Positions 1-8,010 of a stretch of 21,151 nt of DNA are shown here, piece after piece. The notes under the pieces are model-generated. The model saw nothing but the letters and a program-made list of their open reading frames with translations. It did no database searches and was not told where the DNA came from. A program made the translations under genes and the position numbers. Source of the stretch: Pontimonas sp. (GTDB taxonomy: Bacteria > Actinomycetota > Actinomycetes > Actinomycetales > Microbacteriaceae). How positions within the stretch are numbered: the stretch's first letter is position 1; each line of letters opens with the position of its first letter. The stretch lies in the NCBI GenBank assembly GCA_017852615.1, contig JAFMKX010000004.1, positions 13,536-34,686 on the forward strand, written 5' to 3'.

Positions 1-983
1 GTGGGCAATGTCGCCGCTAACGCTTGTGCCATGGCGTCTCGGCGCTCGTGATACACGCCACGGAACGTATCAATTTGCGCTTTCCAATCGTGGTGCTCGA
101 AGTAATCACTGAGAACCATTTGAGAAAACGAGCTGGGAGACAGGATGGCGGCCTCCGAAGCTAACACGAGCTTATCTCGAATACCGTGCGGGGCGACTAC
201 CCAGCCCACGCGCAATCCAGGCGCGAAAGTCTTCGAAAACGAACCCAGATAAATCACACCGGAGTCGTCGACCGAGCGAATTGCCTGGGGAGGCGGTGTA
301 TCGAACCAGAGCAGGCCGTAGGGATTATCTTCCACCACCAGAATGTTGTGGGCTTTGGCTATATCGAGTATCTCTAAACGACGCTGAGCCGAAAGAGTCA
401 CCCCTGCCGGGTTGTGGAAGTTGGGAATCAGATACAGAAACTTCATCGAAACGGACGCAGCGGAGAGAGCCTCGATGCGCTCCACTAGGGCTTCGGGAAC
501 CATCCCGTGCTGATCCATGGCCACGTGTTCAACCCGAGCTTGGTAGGAGCGGAACACACCCATGGCGCCGACATAACTGGGTGACTCAGCCAGAATGGCA
601 TCGCCAGGGTTGATAAAGAGTTTGGCGATGAGATCAAGGCCTTGCTGGGACCCGGTGGTCACGACCACCTCGTCAACGCCGGCGCGAATACCTTCGAGGG
701 CCATGATTTCTAGGATGCGCTCACGCAGCGCGGGAAGGCCCTGACCAGACCCATACTGCAAGGCAGTAGCTCCCGCTTCGCTGAGGACTCGATCGACAGA
801 GGATCGAACTTTGTCGAAGGGAAGGGCGGCGACAAACGGCATTCCACCGGCTAGTGACACCACTTCAGGCCGGCTCGCCACAGCAAAAAGCGCGCGCACT
901 TCGCTAGCGCTGAGACCCTCTGCGCGGTCGGCATAGTTATCGAACCACGGGTCCAGCGAAATCCCCGAGCCGGGAGACATCAT
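1..983 (-). CDS. PLP-dependent aminotransferase (MocR/LysN-type class I/II), C-terminus cut by window edge
   Basis: I translated this open frame by hand from the minus strand; 327 codons lie in the window and the C-terminus continues off the left edge. It is a fold-type I PLP aminotransferase of the 2-aminoadipate/MocR-like class. Visible marks are an early SLAGGMPF segment (about residues 43-50), QYGSGQGLPALRE (76-88), TTGSQQGLDLIAKLF (109-123), IPNFHNPAG (186-194), VVEDNPYG (216-223) and the Schiff-base lysine in SFSKTFAPGLRVGW, about Lys250. There is no DNA-binding domain in front, so this is an enzyme and not a MocR regulator. Two tandem ATGs (983 and 980) can start it; I chose the outer one, which has a weak TTAGGTG about 6 bases upstream. 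It follows trxA after 57 bases. The substrate cannot be told from sequence. About 70-80 C-terminal residues would be missing compared with the usual length of about 400. Confidence 0.9.
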   Translation of the reverse strand, partial: MMSPGSGISLDPWFDNYADRAEGLSASEVRALFAVASRPEVVSLAGGMPFVAALPFDKVRSSVDRVLSEAGATALQYGSGQGLPALRERILEIMALEGIRAGVDEVVVTTGSQQGLDLIAKLFINPGDAILAESPSYVGAMGVFRSYQARVEHVAMDQHGMVPEALVERIEALSAASVSMKFLYLIPNFHNPAGVTLSAQRRLEILDIAKAHNILVVEDNPYGLLWFDTPPPQAIRSVDDSGVIYLGSFSKTFAPGLRVGWVVAPHGIRDKLVLASEAAILSPSSFSQMVLSDYFEHHDWKAQIDTFRGVYHERRDAMAQALAATLP

Positions 984-1040
984 GGCAACACCTAAGGTTT
1001 GTGCGGGCTAAAGCCCTCAGAATACGCGCTATTGACGCGT

Positions 1041-1367
1041 TTAGCTGAGGAACTCGGCTAAATCGGCCTCCAAGGCGGGCTTGGGCTTCGCACCGATAAC
1101 CGTCTTGACAACCTCTCCGCCACGGAAAATCTTCATAGTGGGGATCGAGGTGACCTGGTATTTCATGGCTGTTTCCGGGTTGTCGTCCACGTTGAGCTTG
1201 ACCACATCAATCTTGTCGGCATGCTCGCTGGCGATCTGGTCAAGAATGGGCGACACGGCTCGGCAGGGACCGCACCACTCTGCCCAAAAGTCGACCATGA
1301 TGGGCTTTTCACTGGCAAGAACCTCGGTGGCAAAGTTTTGATCGGTGACATCGCGAGTAGCGCTCAT
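1041..1367 (-). CDS. trxA: Thioredoxin
   Basis: This is a 108-residue classical thioredoxin, the full family length. It has the active site WCGPC (Cys32 and Cys35) and the cis-proline in TSIPT (Pro76), with the usual FWAEWCGPCR context. It reduces cytosolic protein disulfides and is recharged by the TrxB encoded immediately upstream. I chose the ATG at 1367 because TAAGGAG lies 7 bases in front of it; a longer in-frame reading starts inside trxB and adds 28 residues that match no thioredoxin. The ATG overlaps the trxB stop codon as ATGA, so the two are probably translationally coupled. No convincing terminator follows; the short GGGC-TAAA-GCCC hairpin at 1005-1016 has no T-run. Confidence 0.97.
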   Translation of the reverse strand: MSATRDVTDQNFATEVLASEKPIMVDFWAEWCGPCRAVSPILDQIASEHADKIDVVKLNVDDNPETAMKYQVTSIPTMKIFRGGEVVKTVIGAKPKPALEADLAEFLS

Positions 1368-2326
1368 AGTGTTCTCCTTAGATGAGTGGTGACGGGGTAT
1401 TCCTGTGGCAAGGATTCCAGATAATGCTGAGCATCCAGTGCTGCAACACATCCCGAACCCGCAGCGGTCACTGCTTGGCGATACGAAGGGTCGATGACAT
1501 CCCCAGCGGCAAAGACACCTTCAAGGTTGGTTCGGGAGCTGCGCCCGTCCACCTTGATGGTTCCCTCACTGGTGAGCTCTAGCTGGCCATGGACGACATG
1601 CGTTCGTGGGTCAGAACCAATAGCGATGAACAGCCCAGAGATGTCAAGCGTTCTCTCGTCACCGGTGATCGTGTCCACGAGACCCACACCCGAGACGAGG
1701 TCATCGCCATAGACGTGGGCGACAGTGGCGTTGAGGATGAATTCGATTTTGGGGTCTTGTTCCGCACGCTCTTTCATGACTGCTGAAGCGCGGATATTTT
1801 CTGAGCGGTGAATGATGTAGACCTTGTCGGCAAAACGGGTGAGGAACGTAGCTTCTTCCATGGCGGAATCCCCGCCACCGACAACCGCCACGACTTTGTT
1901 GCGGTAGAAAGCTCCATCACAGGTGGCACACCAGGAGACCCCGTATCCACTGAGTCGGTCCTCATCTGCCAAGCCGAGTTTCCGGTAGGCCGAGCCCGTT
2001 GCCACAATGACACTGCGAGCTTCTACATTCTCGCCATTACCGAGCGTCAGGCTCTTGGTGGGCCCGTCGAGAGAAACGGAAGCAACGTCGTCATAGACGA
2101 TCTCTGCACCAAAACGCTCCGCCTGCTTTTGCATCTGCATCATGAGTTCCGGTCCCATAATTCCTTCGGGAAAACCGGGGAAATTATCCACATCAGTGGT
2201 GTTCATCAGGTCGCCACCGAATTCAACAGAGGACGCGATGACCAGCGGTGCAAGATTTGCTCGGGCGGCGTAGATAGCAGCGGTGTAGCCGGCCGGGCCA
2301 GATCCAATAATGACGAGCTCGCGCAT
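1364..2326 (-). CDS. trxB: Thioredoxin-disulfide reductase (NADPH, FAD)
   Basis: This 320-residue flavoenzyme passes electrons from NADPH through FAD to thioredoxin. It shows the N-terminal FAD motif GSGPAG (8-13), the redox-active pair in WCATCDG (Cys133 and Cys136), the NADP-binding GGGDSAMEEA (150-159) and a C-terminal FAD motif in GVFAAGDV. This is the low-molecular-weight bacterial type at normal length. The ATG at 2326 was chosen because TTGGAG precedes it by 6 bases and MRELVIIGSG is the typical beginning; an upstream in-frame start would add ten residues unlike the family. The stop overlaps the trxA start. Only 37 bases separate it from murJ upstream, so it is probably carried on the murJ transcript. 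In mycobacteria and Streptomyces a sigM gene usually sits between murJ and trxB; none is present here. Confidence 0.97.
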   Translation of the reverse strand: MRELVIIGSGPAGYTAAIYAARANLAPLVIASSVEFGGDLMNTTDVDNFPGFPEGIMGPELMMQMQKQAERFGAEIVYDDVASVSLDGPTKSLTLGNGENVEARSVIVATGSAYRKLGLADEDRLSGYGVSWCATCDGAFYRNKVVAVVGGGDSAMEEATFLTRFADKVYIIHRSENIRASAVMKERAEQDPKIEFILNATVAHVYGDDLVSGVGLVDTITGDERTLDISGLFIAIGSDPRTHVVHGQLELTSEGTIKVDGRSSRTNLEGVFAAGDVIDPSYRQAVTAAGSGCVAALDAQHYLESLPQEYPVTTHLRRTL

Positions 2327-2363
2327 GATTCTCCAATTCGTTGCTACCCGATGCAACGCAAGT

Positions 2364-4034
2364 CTAGGACGAAGTATTCCCAGACTTGCTGCGACCCAGG
2401 CGGGAGCCCACGCTTCGGGCCATCTGAAGGAATTCTTGGTTTCGCAGCAGCCAGAGCATGAGCGCGTAGGTGATGACCATGGCGAGGGTAATCAGCACCA
2501 TAATCAAGGCTGCGTTGGGGGAAGACCCAGCAAGAATCGCGGTTCCCTCGGGGCCGTTGAAGCCCCGCACAATCGCCACTCCGACACCCGAGGAAGGGAT
2601 TGCCGCTAGGACGTAGGTGACGAAGCTTGTCAGCAGTGGCTTGAGAGACAAACCGCCGAGTTTTGTGCGCAGAACCGCAATGGCGATTAGCGTTTGAATC
2701 GTTCCCGCGGCGCTGGCCGAGAGAGCCAGCCCAAAGGCAATCTGACCCACCGGCAGGGTGGATACGAAGAGTGCAAGGGAAATAAAAATGCTGGCTTGGA
2801 CTAGCTGGAGGAAAAAGGGTGTTCTGGTGTCTTCGAGGGCATAAAACACCCTCTGCACGATAAAGAGCACACTAAAGGCCGTGAGTCCCAGCGCATAGAA
2901 GCTAATGACCCATGCCATCGCTTCCATCGTGCTAGCGGTGCCGCCAAATTGGCGGGCGAAGGGCAGGGACACGACAATGAGACCCACCGTGGCCAACACC
3001 ATAAACAGGCCAATACCGGATACCGAGGAACGGAAGTCTTCGCGCACAGCACTGAGGTTGCCATCCCGCGCATGGGTCGACATGCGTGTGAAATAGGCGG
3101 TGGCCAGCGATACAGCCACGACCGAATGAGGCAACATAAAGATCAGCCACGAAAACCGAAGGATTGCCAAACTGGGGGCATCGCCACCGGCCGCGAGCGA
3201 AGCGACGTTAGCTTGAACAACCCCGGCGACCTGAGCAACGAGGATCATCCCGAACATCCAGCCCACGGCCTTGCCCGCACGGCTAAGCCCGACTCCTCGC
3301 CAGGCAAAGTCGGGACGATATGTCAATCCAGCGCGGCGCCAAAAGGCAAAAAGAATAGTGGCCTGGGCTGCCACTCCAGCGGTCGCGGACCCGGCCAGGA
3401 CCATGACCATAGTGGAATCCCACTCCAAAGCCCTTCCGGTGTTGACACCGGGAAAAAGAACGGTGAAGGCACCGAGTCCCATCATGGCCACGATGTTGTT
3501 CAGTGCTGGAGCCCAGGTGAAAGGACCGAAAACCTTGCGCGCATTCAGAACCTCACTCAGGAGGCTATAGAGCGCATAAAAAAGGACCTGGGGAAGGCAC
3601 CAATAAGCAAAGGCCGTGGCTAGAGCTATTTCTTCTGCCGTAAAACCGCGCCCATCCCCGCCCGACTGTTGCGCATAGAGCGCGACGAGCGCGGGGGCTA
3701 GGAGTGTCGCTATTACGGCCACAGCCAAGAAAATGACGAAGCCTAGAGTCACAATCTTGTTAATGAAGCTTTGGCCGTTGTCGTGATCGAGCCCGGCTTT
3801 AACGATGTGGGGAACGAGAACTGCACTGAGTACGCCACCGGCGACGATGGCATAGATGTTATTGGGCAGCTGATTGGCTAGAGCGAAGGTGTCGGCGCCT
3901 GCGCCGACCGTTCCCAAGGTCCTCGCCAAAATGATGGCGCTGAGGAACCCCAACACCCGGGACACCACGGTGCCAGAGGCTAAAACAAGACTTGCCCCGC
4001 CCAGGGAGGATTCACGCCGCGGCATATCACTCAT
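2364..4034 (-). CDS. murJ: Lipid II flippase MurJ (MviN family)
   Basis: This is a 556-residue polytopic membrane protein of the MOP exporter superfamily that flips the peptidoglycan precursor lipid II across the cytoplasmic membrane. The N-terminus carries the family pattern SRVLGFLSAIILARTLG (about 25-41) followed by ADTFALANQLPNNIYAIVAGGVLSAVLVPHI. About 14 hydrophobic segments are visible, and the length fits a flippase core without the kinase-like C-terminal extension seen in some mycobacterial MurJ proteins. The ATG at 4034 overlaps the stop of the upstream Rv3909-like gene as ATGA, indicating coupling; an internal ATG three codons later is an alternative. The murJ/Rv3909-like pairing is conserved in Actinobacteria, which supports the call. 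Confidence 0.95.
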   Translation of the reverse strand: MSDMPRRESSLGGASLVLASGTVVSRVLGFLSAIILARTLGTVGAGADTFALANQLPNNIYAIVAGGVLSAVLVPHIVKAGLDHDNGQSFINKIVTLGFVIFLAVAVIATLLAPALVALYAQQSGGDGRGFTAEEIALATAFAYWCLPQVLFYALYSLLSEVLNARKVFGPFTWAPALNNIVAMMGLGAFTVLFPGVNTGRALEWDSTMVMVLAGSATAGVAAQATILFAFWRRAGLTYRPDFAWRGVGLSRAGKAVGWMFGMILVAQVAGVVQANVASLAAGGDAPSLAILRFSWLIFMLPHSVVAVSLATAYFTRMSTHARDGNLSAVREDFRSSVSGIGLFMVLATVGLIVVSLPFARQFGGTASTMEAMAWVISFYALGLTAFSVLFIVQRVFYALEDTRTPFFLQLVQASIFISLALFVSTLPVGQIAFGLALSASAAGTIQTLIAIAVLRTKLGGLSLKPLLTSFVTYVLAAIPSSGVGVAIVRGFNGPEGTAILAGSSPNAALIMVLITLAMVITYALMLWLLRNQEFLQMARSVGSRLGRSKSGNTSS

Positions 4035-6022
4035 GCTACGTCCTCGGATTCACGCCGCCGGCGCTGAATAGCCCTCACCAGACCAAAGGTGAAGGTTCCC
4101 CCCACCACGATGGCCAGCGAAATGGTGATGAGGCCTTCCCACCCAGCGCGAATCGTGACCGGTATCACGACCATCTCACTGATTGGCTCGCCTCCCATTG
4201 ATTCCAACCGCAGCTCAACGGGAACCGTTCCATTCGCCAGTGATTGCACCGCTACTAGGGCTCGAGCGGAGCCTTGGGCTGGAATGCTCAGGGTGATGCG
4301 GGGATTTTCGACCGCCAGAATTCCCGTCGTGGGGCGAACGAGGAGGTCAACCACCACGGTGGAATCTAAATCATTGAGCACGGTAATGGGTAAGGCGGTC
4401 TGATCGGCAAGGACGGTGATGGCGCTACCTTGCTCAATGCGCACCGAATTGTGGAAATCGTGGGAATCGTCTTGGGCGCGAGCCCATTCGCTCGCTAGCC
4501 CGTTCGGGTCCTCGCTCCAGGTTGATGAGAGCAGGGCCTGATATCTCGTCCAGCGGCCAAAAACGGCGCTTTCTGGGTCTTGGGCGATGGTGGCGAAAGC
4601 CACATCGCTTTCCCACAGCGCTTTGATGGATCCCACGAAGTCCTGCCATGAGCGAGATTGAGGGATGGTGGTGACCCCTGGTAGTTCTTCGGTTGGGGAT
4701 TCCTGCAGGGGAACCGCCACCGTGGTGGCAACATCCATGTCACTAAACCCGGATAACACACTGGCCAATCGAGGAGCAATGGCGGTGGCGGGAAGCCGCC
4801 CGGTACTAAAGGTCAAAATTTCAGGATTGTTGGTGAGTGCCCGATACGCGATGATGCCTTGCGCGCGTTGCAAGTCAGCTTCGGCTTCCAAGACAGTCGG
4901 CGCTTGCAGCGCGTTGCGCGCTAGTTCAGAAAGCTGAGCGTCCACGCGGATAATGCGTGCGTCGCCAACGGAGACGACCGCGCGGTCTGAAGGCAAGCTA
5001 TCGCTGGAGAGCAACACCGCAGAAGCGGATCGAGTGGCAAGCTGAGCTAGCTGGTCATTACTAATGGCTTCGCCATGGACCCAGGGGAATTCGCCCAAAC
5101 GCGCATACACGAGGGTGTCAATGGCCAGGGAAGCAAGCGGATCGGCATCAGCCCAGGGCAATCCAAACTGGGCAAGTCCCAGTGACCCCAACGTGCTGGC
5201 CCACTCGAGAGATTCTGGTGGCGCTAATTCACCTAGCACCGAGATAGAGGTGGTGATTCGAGAATCAATGGCCACGGTGGCCGGGTATTGCTTCACGGCA
5301 GCGCTGACTTGGGCCAAAGCCCCACCATCGATGGTCAGCGCCTCGAGTTCTTCTGGCCGAAGCGCCACTCCTCCGGTTGCGGCGGCGGTCAGCGTCACAA
5401 TAGGTGCGATGTCTGCGGTGCCCAGATCCACACCCTGTGGTCGCAGCACAAGGATTTGGCGTCCGGTGAGTTTGCGCAGCGCCGCCGAAGAGTTCGCGCT
5501 ATCCGAATAGGTCGTTTCGATACCGAAGATCCCCGCCGGGGAGCGCGCGATATCAGCTTCTTCCCCCTCTCCCACCGGTTGTGTCTCACCGGCCGGAAGA
5601 AGCCCGTCGAGCACGCTGGGGTCTAAATCAAAAGGAAGTTCTCGAGATTCCAGCTGGGGAACCTCGGGACTGGTGGAGGTGGCTATTTCTGTGGCGATCG
5701 GAGAGCTTTCTCCGCGAATAAAGCGCCTGATTTGGTCTTCGCTAGTGAATGGGTCCTCGGTCAGGGACACCGTGACGCTACCTTCACCCAGGTTTCCCGT
5801 CTCATCGGCTCGCAAAAGAATGCTGTAGGTGCCACCTTGCGCAGGATCCAGGATTCCGCCACCGCCGACAATGATGTCAATGCGGGCACTGGAGCGACTT
5901 TCCTCTGCCTGTGCCGCAGGAGCACTTATTCCGGCGTGGGTAAGAATTCCGGCTAGGACTAGCGCGGCAAAAACGCCCCTTCTCAGCGGGCGCCAGGGGG
6001 AGCGGGGAGGCAACTTATCCAC
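4031..6022 (-). CDS. Secreted membrane-anchored protein, DUF6049/Rv3909-like
   Basis: This 663-residue protein has a positively charged N-terminus and a hydrophobic stretch (about 17-33), then a likely signal peptidase site after AQA (37-39). A large extracytoplasmic domain follows, then one transmembrane segment near 634-654 and a basic tail (RRRRESE). The family has no established activity; I assign it by its fixed position next to murJ and cca and its overall topology, matching the Rv3909 type of mycobacteria (named from memory). A role in envelope assembly with MurJ is inference only. The start is a GTG at 6022; GGAAGGTG lies about 10 bases upstream. An ATGA overlap links it to murJ. It is transcribed divergently from cca across a 57-base gap that contains a perfect palindrome. 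Confidence 0.82.
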   Translation of the reverse strand: MDKLPPRSPWRPLRRGVFAALVLAGILTHAGISAPAAQAEESRSSARIDIIVGGGGILDPAQGGTYSILLRADETGNLGEGSVTVSLTEDPFTSEDQIRRFIRGESSPIATEIATSTSPEVPQLESRELPFDLDPSVLDGLLPAGETQPVGEGEEADIARSPAGIFGIETTYSDSANSSAALRKLTGRQILVLRPQGVDLGTADIAPIVTLTAAATGGVALRPEELEALTIDGGALAQVSAAVKQYPATVAIDSRITTSISVLGELAPPESLEWASTLGSLGLAQFGLPWADADPLASLAIDTLVYARLGEFPWVHGEAISNDQLAQLATRSASAVLLSSDSLPSDRAVVSVGDARIIRVDAQLSELARNALQAPTVLEAEADLQRAQGIIAYRALTNNPEILTFSTGRLPATAIAPRLASVLSGFSDMDVATTVAVPLQESPTEELPGVTTIPQSRSWQDFVGSIKALWESDVAFATIAQDPESAVFGRWTRYQALLSSTWSEDPNGLASEWARAQDDSHDFHNSVRIEQGSAITVLADQTALPITVLNDLDSTVVVDLLVRPTTGILAVENPRITLSIPAQGSARALVAVQSLANGTVPVELRLESMGGEPISEMVVIPVTIRAGWEGLITISLAIVVGGTFTFGLVRAIQRRRRESEDVA

Positions 6023-6055
6023 GCCTTAGATTCACCTTCCCCCAAGCTGGCATGC

Positions 6056-6075
6056 TTCAGAGTCTAGACTCTGAA
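6056..6075. promoter_or_regulatory. 20-bp perfect palindrome in the divergent cca / Rv3909-like promoter
   Basis: The sequence TTCAGAGTCTAGACTCTGAA is its own reverse complement over all 20 bases. It ends four bases before the cca ATG and 33 bases from the opposing GTG. Its core contains TAGACT on both strands, a plausible -10 hexamer for each direction. It could be an operator controlling both genes, or two back-to-back -10 elements that happen to be symmetric. The sequence is directly observed; the function is inferred. Confidence 0.6.
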
Positions 6076-6079
6076 CACT

Positions 6080-7504
6080 ATGACCAGCGTTGCCAATGCA
6101 GTAGAAACGCTGCGTTTGGTGACCAGCAAAGAGCCGATCGCAGGCCTTGCACAGGCCTTTTCTCGAGCAGGATACGAATTAGCGCTCGTGGGAGGACCCG
6201 TCCGGGATGCCTTTCTGGGGCGCGAGGTCAATGATCTCGATTTCACGACCTCCGCGCGCCCAGACCAGATTGAAAAAATAGTCGCTCCCCTGGCCAAAGC
6301 CACCTGGGATGTGGGGCGAGAGTTTGGCACGATTGCCGCTCAAATAGGGGAATTTCGCGTCGAAATCACCACCTACCGCGCTGACTCCTATGACGGGACG
6401 AGTAGAAAACCAGAGGTGGTCTTTGGGGACACCCTGGAGGCGGATCTCTTTCGGCGAGACTTCACGATGAACGCGATGGCTCTCACCCTGCCGGAGGTCA
6501 AACTGGTGGACCCCTGCGAGGGGCTCACGGATCTCCTGGCGGGAGTGCTGAAGACCCCCATCGCGCCCGAGGAGTCCTTTCACGACGACCCCTTGCGCAT
6601 GATGCGTGCTGCCCGTTTCGTGAGTCAACTAGGCGCCACGGTCGATCCCGCAACGCTGGCTGCCATGCGGGACATGTCTGCGCGGATTCTTGATATTTCT
6701 GCGGAGCGGGTGCGCGATGAACTGCTGCGCATGGTGAGCTCGGATAGTCCTCGAGAGGGTTTGGAGATATTGGTCGACACGGGACTGGCGGAGCATGTGC
6801 TGCCGGAATTGCCCGCTTTGCGCCTGGAAAGCGATGAACATGCACACCACAAAGACGTGTATGAACACACTCTGACCGTTGTGGATCAGGCAATTTCGGA
6901 AGAAAAACGCCGTAATCCTGGTGCGCCACCGGATGTCACGCTGCGCCTTGCCGCACTCCTGCACGACATTGGAAAGCCCGCCACGCGGCGTTTCGAGCCA
7001 GGGGGAACGGTCACGTTTTATCACCACGATGTCGTGGGAGCGAAACTTGCCACCAAGCGGCTTAAAGCCCTGCGCCTAGATAAAGACACCATCAACTCGG
7101 TGGCCACTCTGATTGAACTCCACTTGAGGTTCTTTGGCTATGCGGATTCAGCGTGGTCGGATTCAGCGGTCCGCCGTTACGTCCGAGACGCCGGAAGCGA
7201 ACTCGATCGCCTCCATATTGTGGTGCGGGCTGATGTGACCACCCGAAACCAGAGAAAAGCAGACCGACTGTCGTTTGCCTACGACGATCTAGAGGCCCGC
7301 ATCGCTGCGCTTGCCGAACAAGAAGAGCTTCAGGCGATGCGACCAGATTTGGATGGCGAAGCCATCATGAAGGTTCTGGGCATCGGTCCTGGTCGTGAGG
7401 TGGGGGAGGCGTACCGATTCCTCCTGGAAGTGCGCCTCGACGAGGGTGAAATCGGAGAAGAAGCGGCTACGCAGCGACTCCTGGAGTGGTGGGCTAAGCG
7501 ATAG
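6080..7504 (+). CDS. cca: CCA tRNA nucleotidyltransferase
   Basis: This 474-residue enzyme adds or repairs the 3'-CCA end of tRNAs using CTP and ATP. The class II polymerase-beta head domain shows LVGGPVRD (37-43) and the metal-binding NDLDF (Asp52 and Asp54), followed by RRDFTMNAMAL (125-135) and the head/neck motif DDPLRMMRAARF. A C-terminal HD domain has HHKDVYEHTL and LLHDIGKP (His295-Asp296). The actinobacterial orthologue is often labelled PcnA, but the flanking genes and motifs fit CCA addition. The ATG at 6080 has no Shine-Dalgarno; TAGACT at 6065-6070 sits nine bases upstream, so the mRNA may be leaderless. It reads toward the rpsF operon. Confidence 0.93.
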   Translation: MTSVANAVETLRLVTSKEPIAGLAQAFSRAGYELALVGGPVRDAFLGREVNDLDFTTSARPDQIEKIVAPLAKATWDVGREFGTIAAQIGEFRVEITTYRADSYDGTSRKPEVVFGDTLEADLFRRDFTMNAMALTLPEVKLVDPCEGLTDLLAGVLKTPIAPEESFHDDPLRMMRAARFVSQLGATVDPATLAAMRDMSARILDISAERVRDELLRMVSSDSPREGLEILVDTGLAEHVLPELPALRLESDEHAHHKDVYEHTLTVVDQAISEEKRRNPGAPPDVTLRLAALLHDIGKPATRRFEPGGTVTFYHHDVVGAKLATKRLKALRLDKDTINSVATLIELHLRFFGYADSAWSDSAVRRYVRDAGSELDRLHIVVRADVTTRNQRKADRLSFAYDDLEARIAALAEQEELQAMRPDLDGEAIMKVLGIGPGREVGEAYRFLLEVRLDEGEIGEEAATQRLLEWWAKR

Positions 7505-7509
7505 CGCTG

Positions 7510-7539
7510 TTGCCATGGTCCAGCGGTTGCCTCTAGACT
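7510..7539 (+). promoter_or_regulatory. Predicted promoter of the rpsF operon
   Basis: TTGCCA (7510-7515) and TAGACT (7534-7539) are separated by 18 bases, a good vegetative sigma pair. Transcription would begin around 7546 and leave a leader of about 87 bases before the rpsF GTG. A second, weaker pair (TTGCCT at 7527, TAGTCT at 7552) lies within a 10-base direct repeat, GCGGTTGCCT, found at 7523-7532 and 7543-7552, exactly 20 bases apart. Confidence 0.55.
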
Positions 7540-7580
7540 GTGGCGGTTGCCTAGTCTTCGACCGGGCACCAGCACTAATC

Positions 7581-7622
7581 CCTCCTGTTGCAGAAATTCT
7601 GTAACCGCTAGTCCGAAGGAGG
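7581..7622 (+). promoter_or_regulatory. rpsF leader structure able to mask the ribosome binding site (bS6:bS18-type leader)
   Basis: CCTCCT (7581-7586) is perfectly complementary to the rpsF Shine-Dalgarno AGGAGG (7617-7622). Between them a hairpin pairs GTTGCAG (7587-7593) with CTGTAAC (7599-7605) around an AAATT loop, with one G-U pair. An 11-base unpaired stretch containing CCG follows. A stem, a hairpin and a CCG-bearing bulge before rpsF are the features known for the widespread autoregulatory leader bound by the S6:S18 complex. The pairing is seen in the sequence; membership of that family is inferred. Confidence 0.55.
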
Positions 7623-7632
7623 TGGGGTAGCC

Positions 7633-8007
7633 GTGCACAATTATGAACTCATGGTCATTCTCGACCCAGAGACCGAAGAGCGAACCGTTGCTCCCAGCCT
7701 GGACGCGTTTCTTGAGGTCATCCGTAAGGATGGCGGCTCAATCGACAACGTGGACATCTGGGGAAAGCGCCGTTTGGCTTATGAAATCCAGAAGAAGACC
7801 GAAGGTATTTATGCCGTGGTTAACTTCACGTCCTCTCCTGACGCCACCGCCGAATTGGATCGCCAGCTGCGCTTGAGCGAAGCTGTCATGCGGACCAAGG
7901 TCATGCGCCAGGAAGAAGCCGTCGTCAGCCTGGGAGCACCCGAAGAGTCTCCGGTTGCCCAGCGTGTATCCCTCTCTGGCGGCAACAAGCGCCGCAAGTC
8001 GGAGTAA
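7633..8007 (+). CDS. rpsF: 30S ribosomal protein S6 (bS6)
   Basis: This 124-residue protein begins HNYELMVILDPETEER, the hallmark of bS6, and contains WGKRRLAYEIQKKTEGIYAVVNF and the C-terminal VMRQEE segment. It binds the central domain of 16S rRNA as a heterodimer with bS18, encoded two genes downstream. The C-terminus extends about 20 residues beyond the core as a basic tail (GGNKRRKSE), common in Actinobacteria. The start is GTG at 7633, preceded by a strong GAAGGAGGTG (7615-7624). ssb begins three bases after the stop. Confidence 0.97.
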   Translation: MHNYELMVILDPETEERTVAPSLDAFLEVIRKDGGSIDNVDIWGKRRLAYEIQKKTEGIYAVVNFTSSPDATAELDRQLRLSEAVMRTKVMRQEEAVVSLGAPEESPVAQRVSLSGGNKRRKSE

Positions 8008-8010
8008 ATC

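Noticed and set aside
1005..1016. Terminator after trxA (GGGC-TAAA-GCCC)
   Set aside because: The stem is only 4-5 pairs and is not followed by a T-run in either direction.
1368..1451. Longer thioredoxin reading that begins inside trxB
   Set aside because: The extra 28 residues do not resemble a thioredoxin, and the ATG at 1367 has a TAAGGAG and the ATGA coupling.
1808..2461. Long plus-strand open frame of 217 codons opposite trxB and its flank
   Set aside because: It is antisense to clear trxB codons with full motifs and its translation has no recognisable domain, as expected of a shadow frame in GC-rich DNA.
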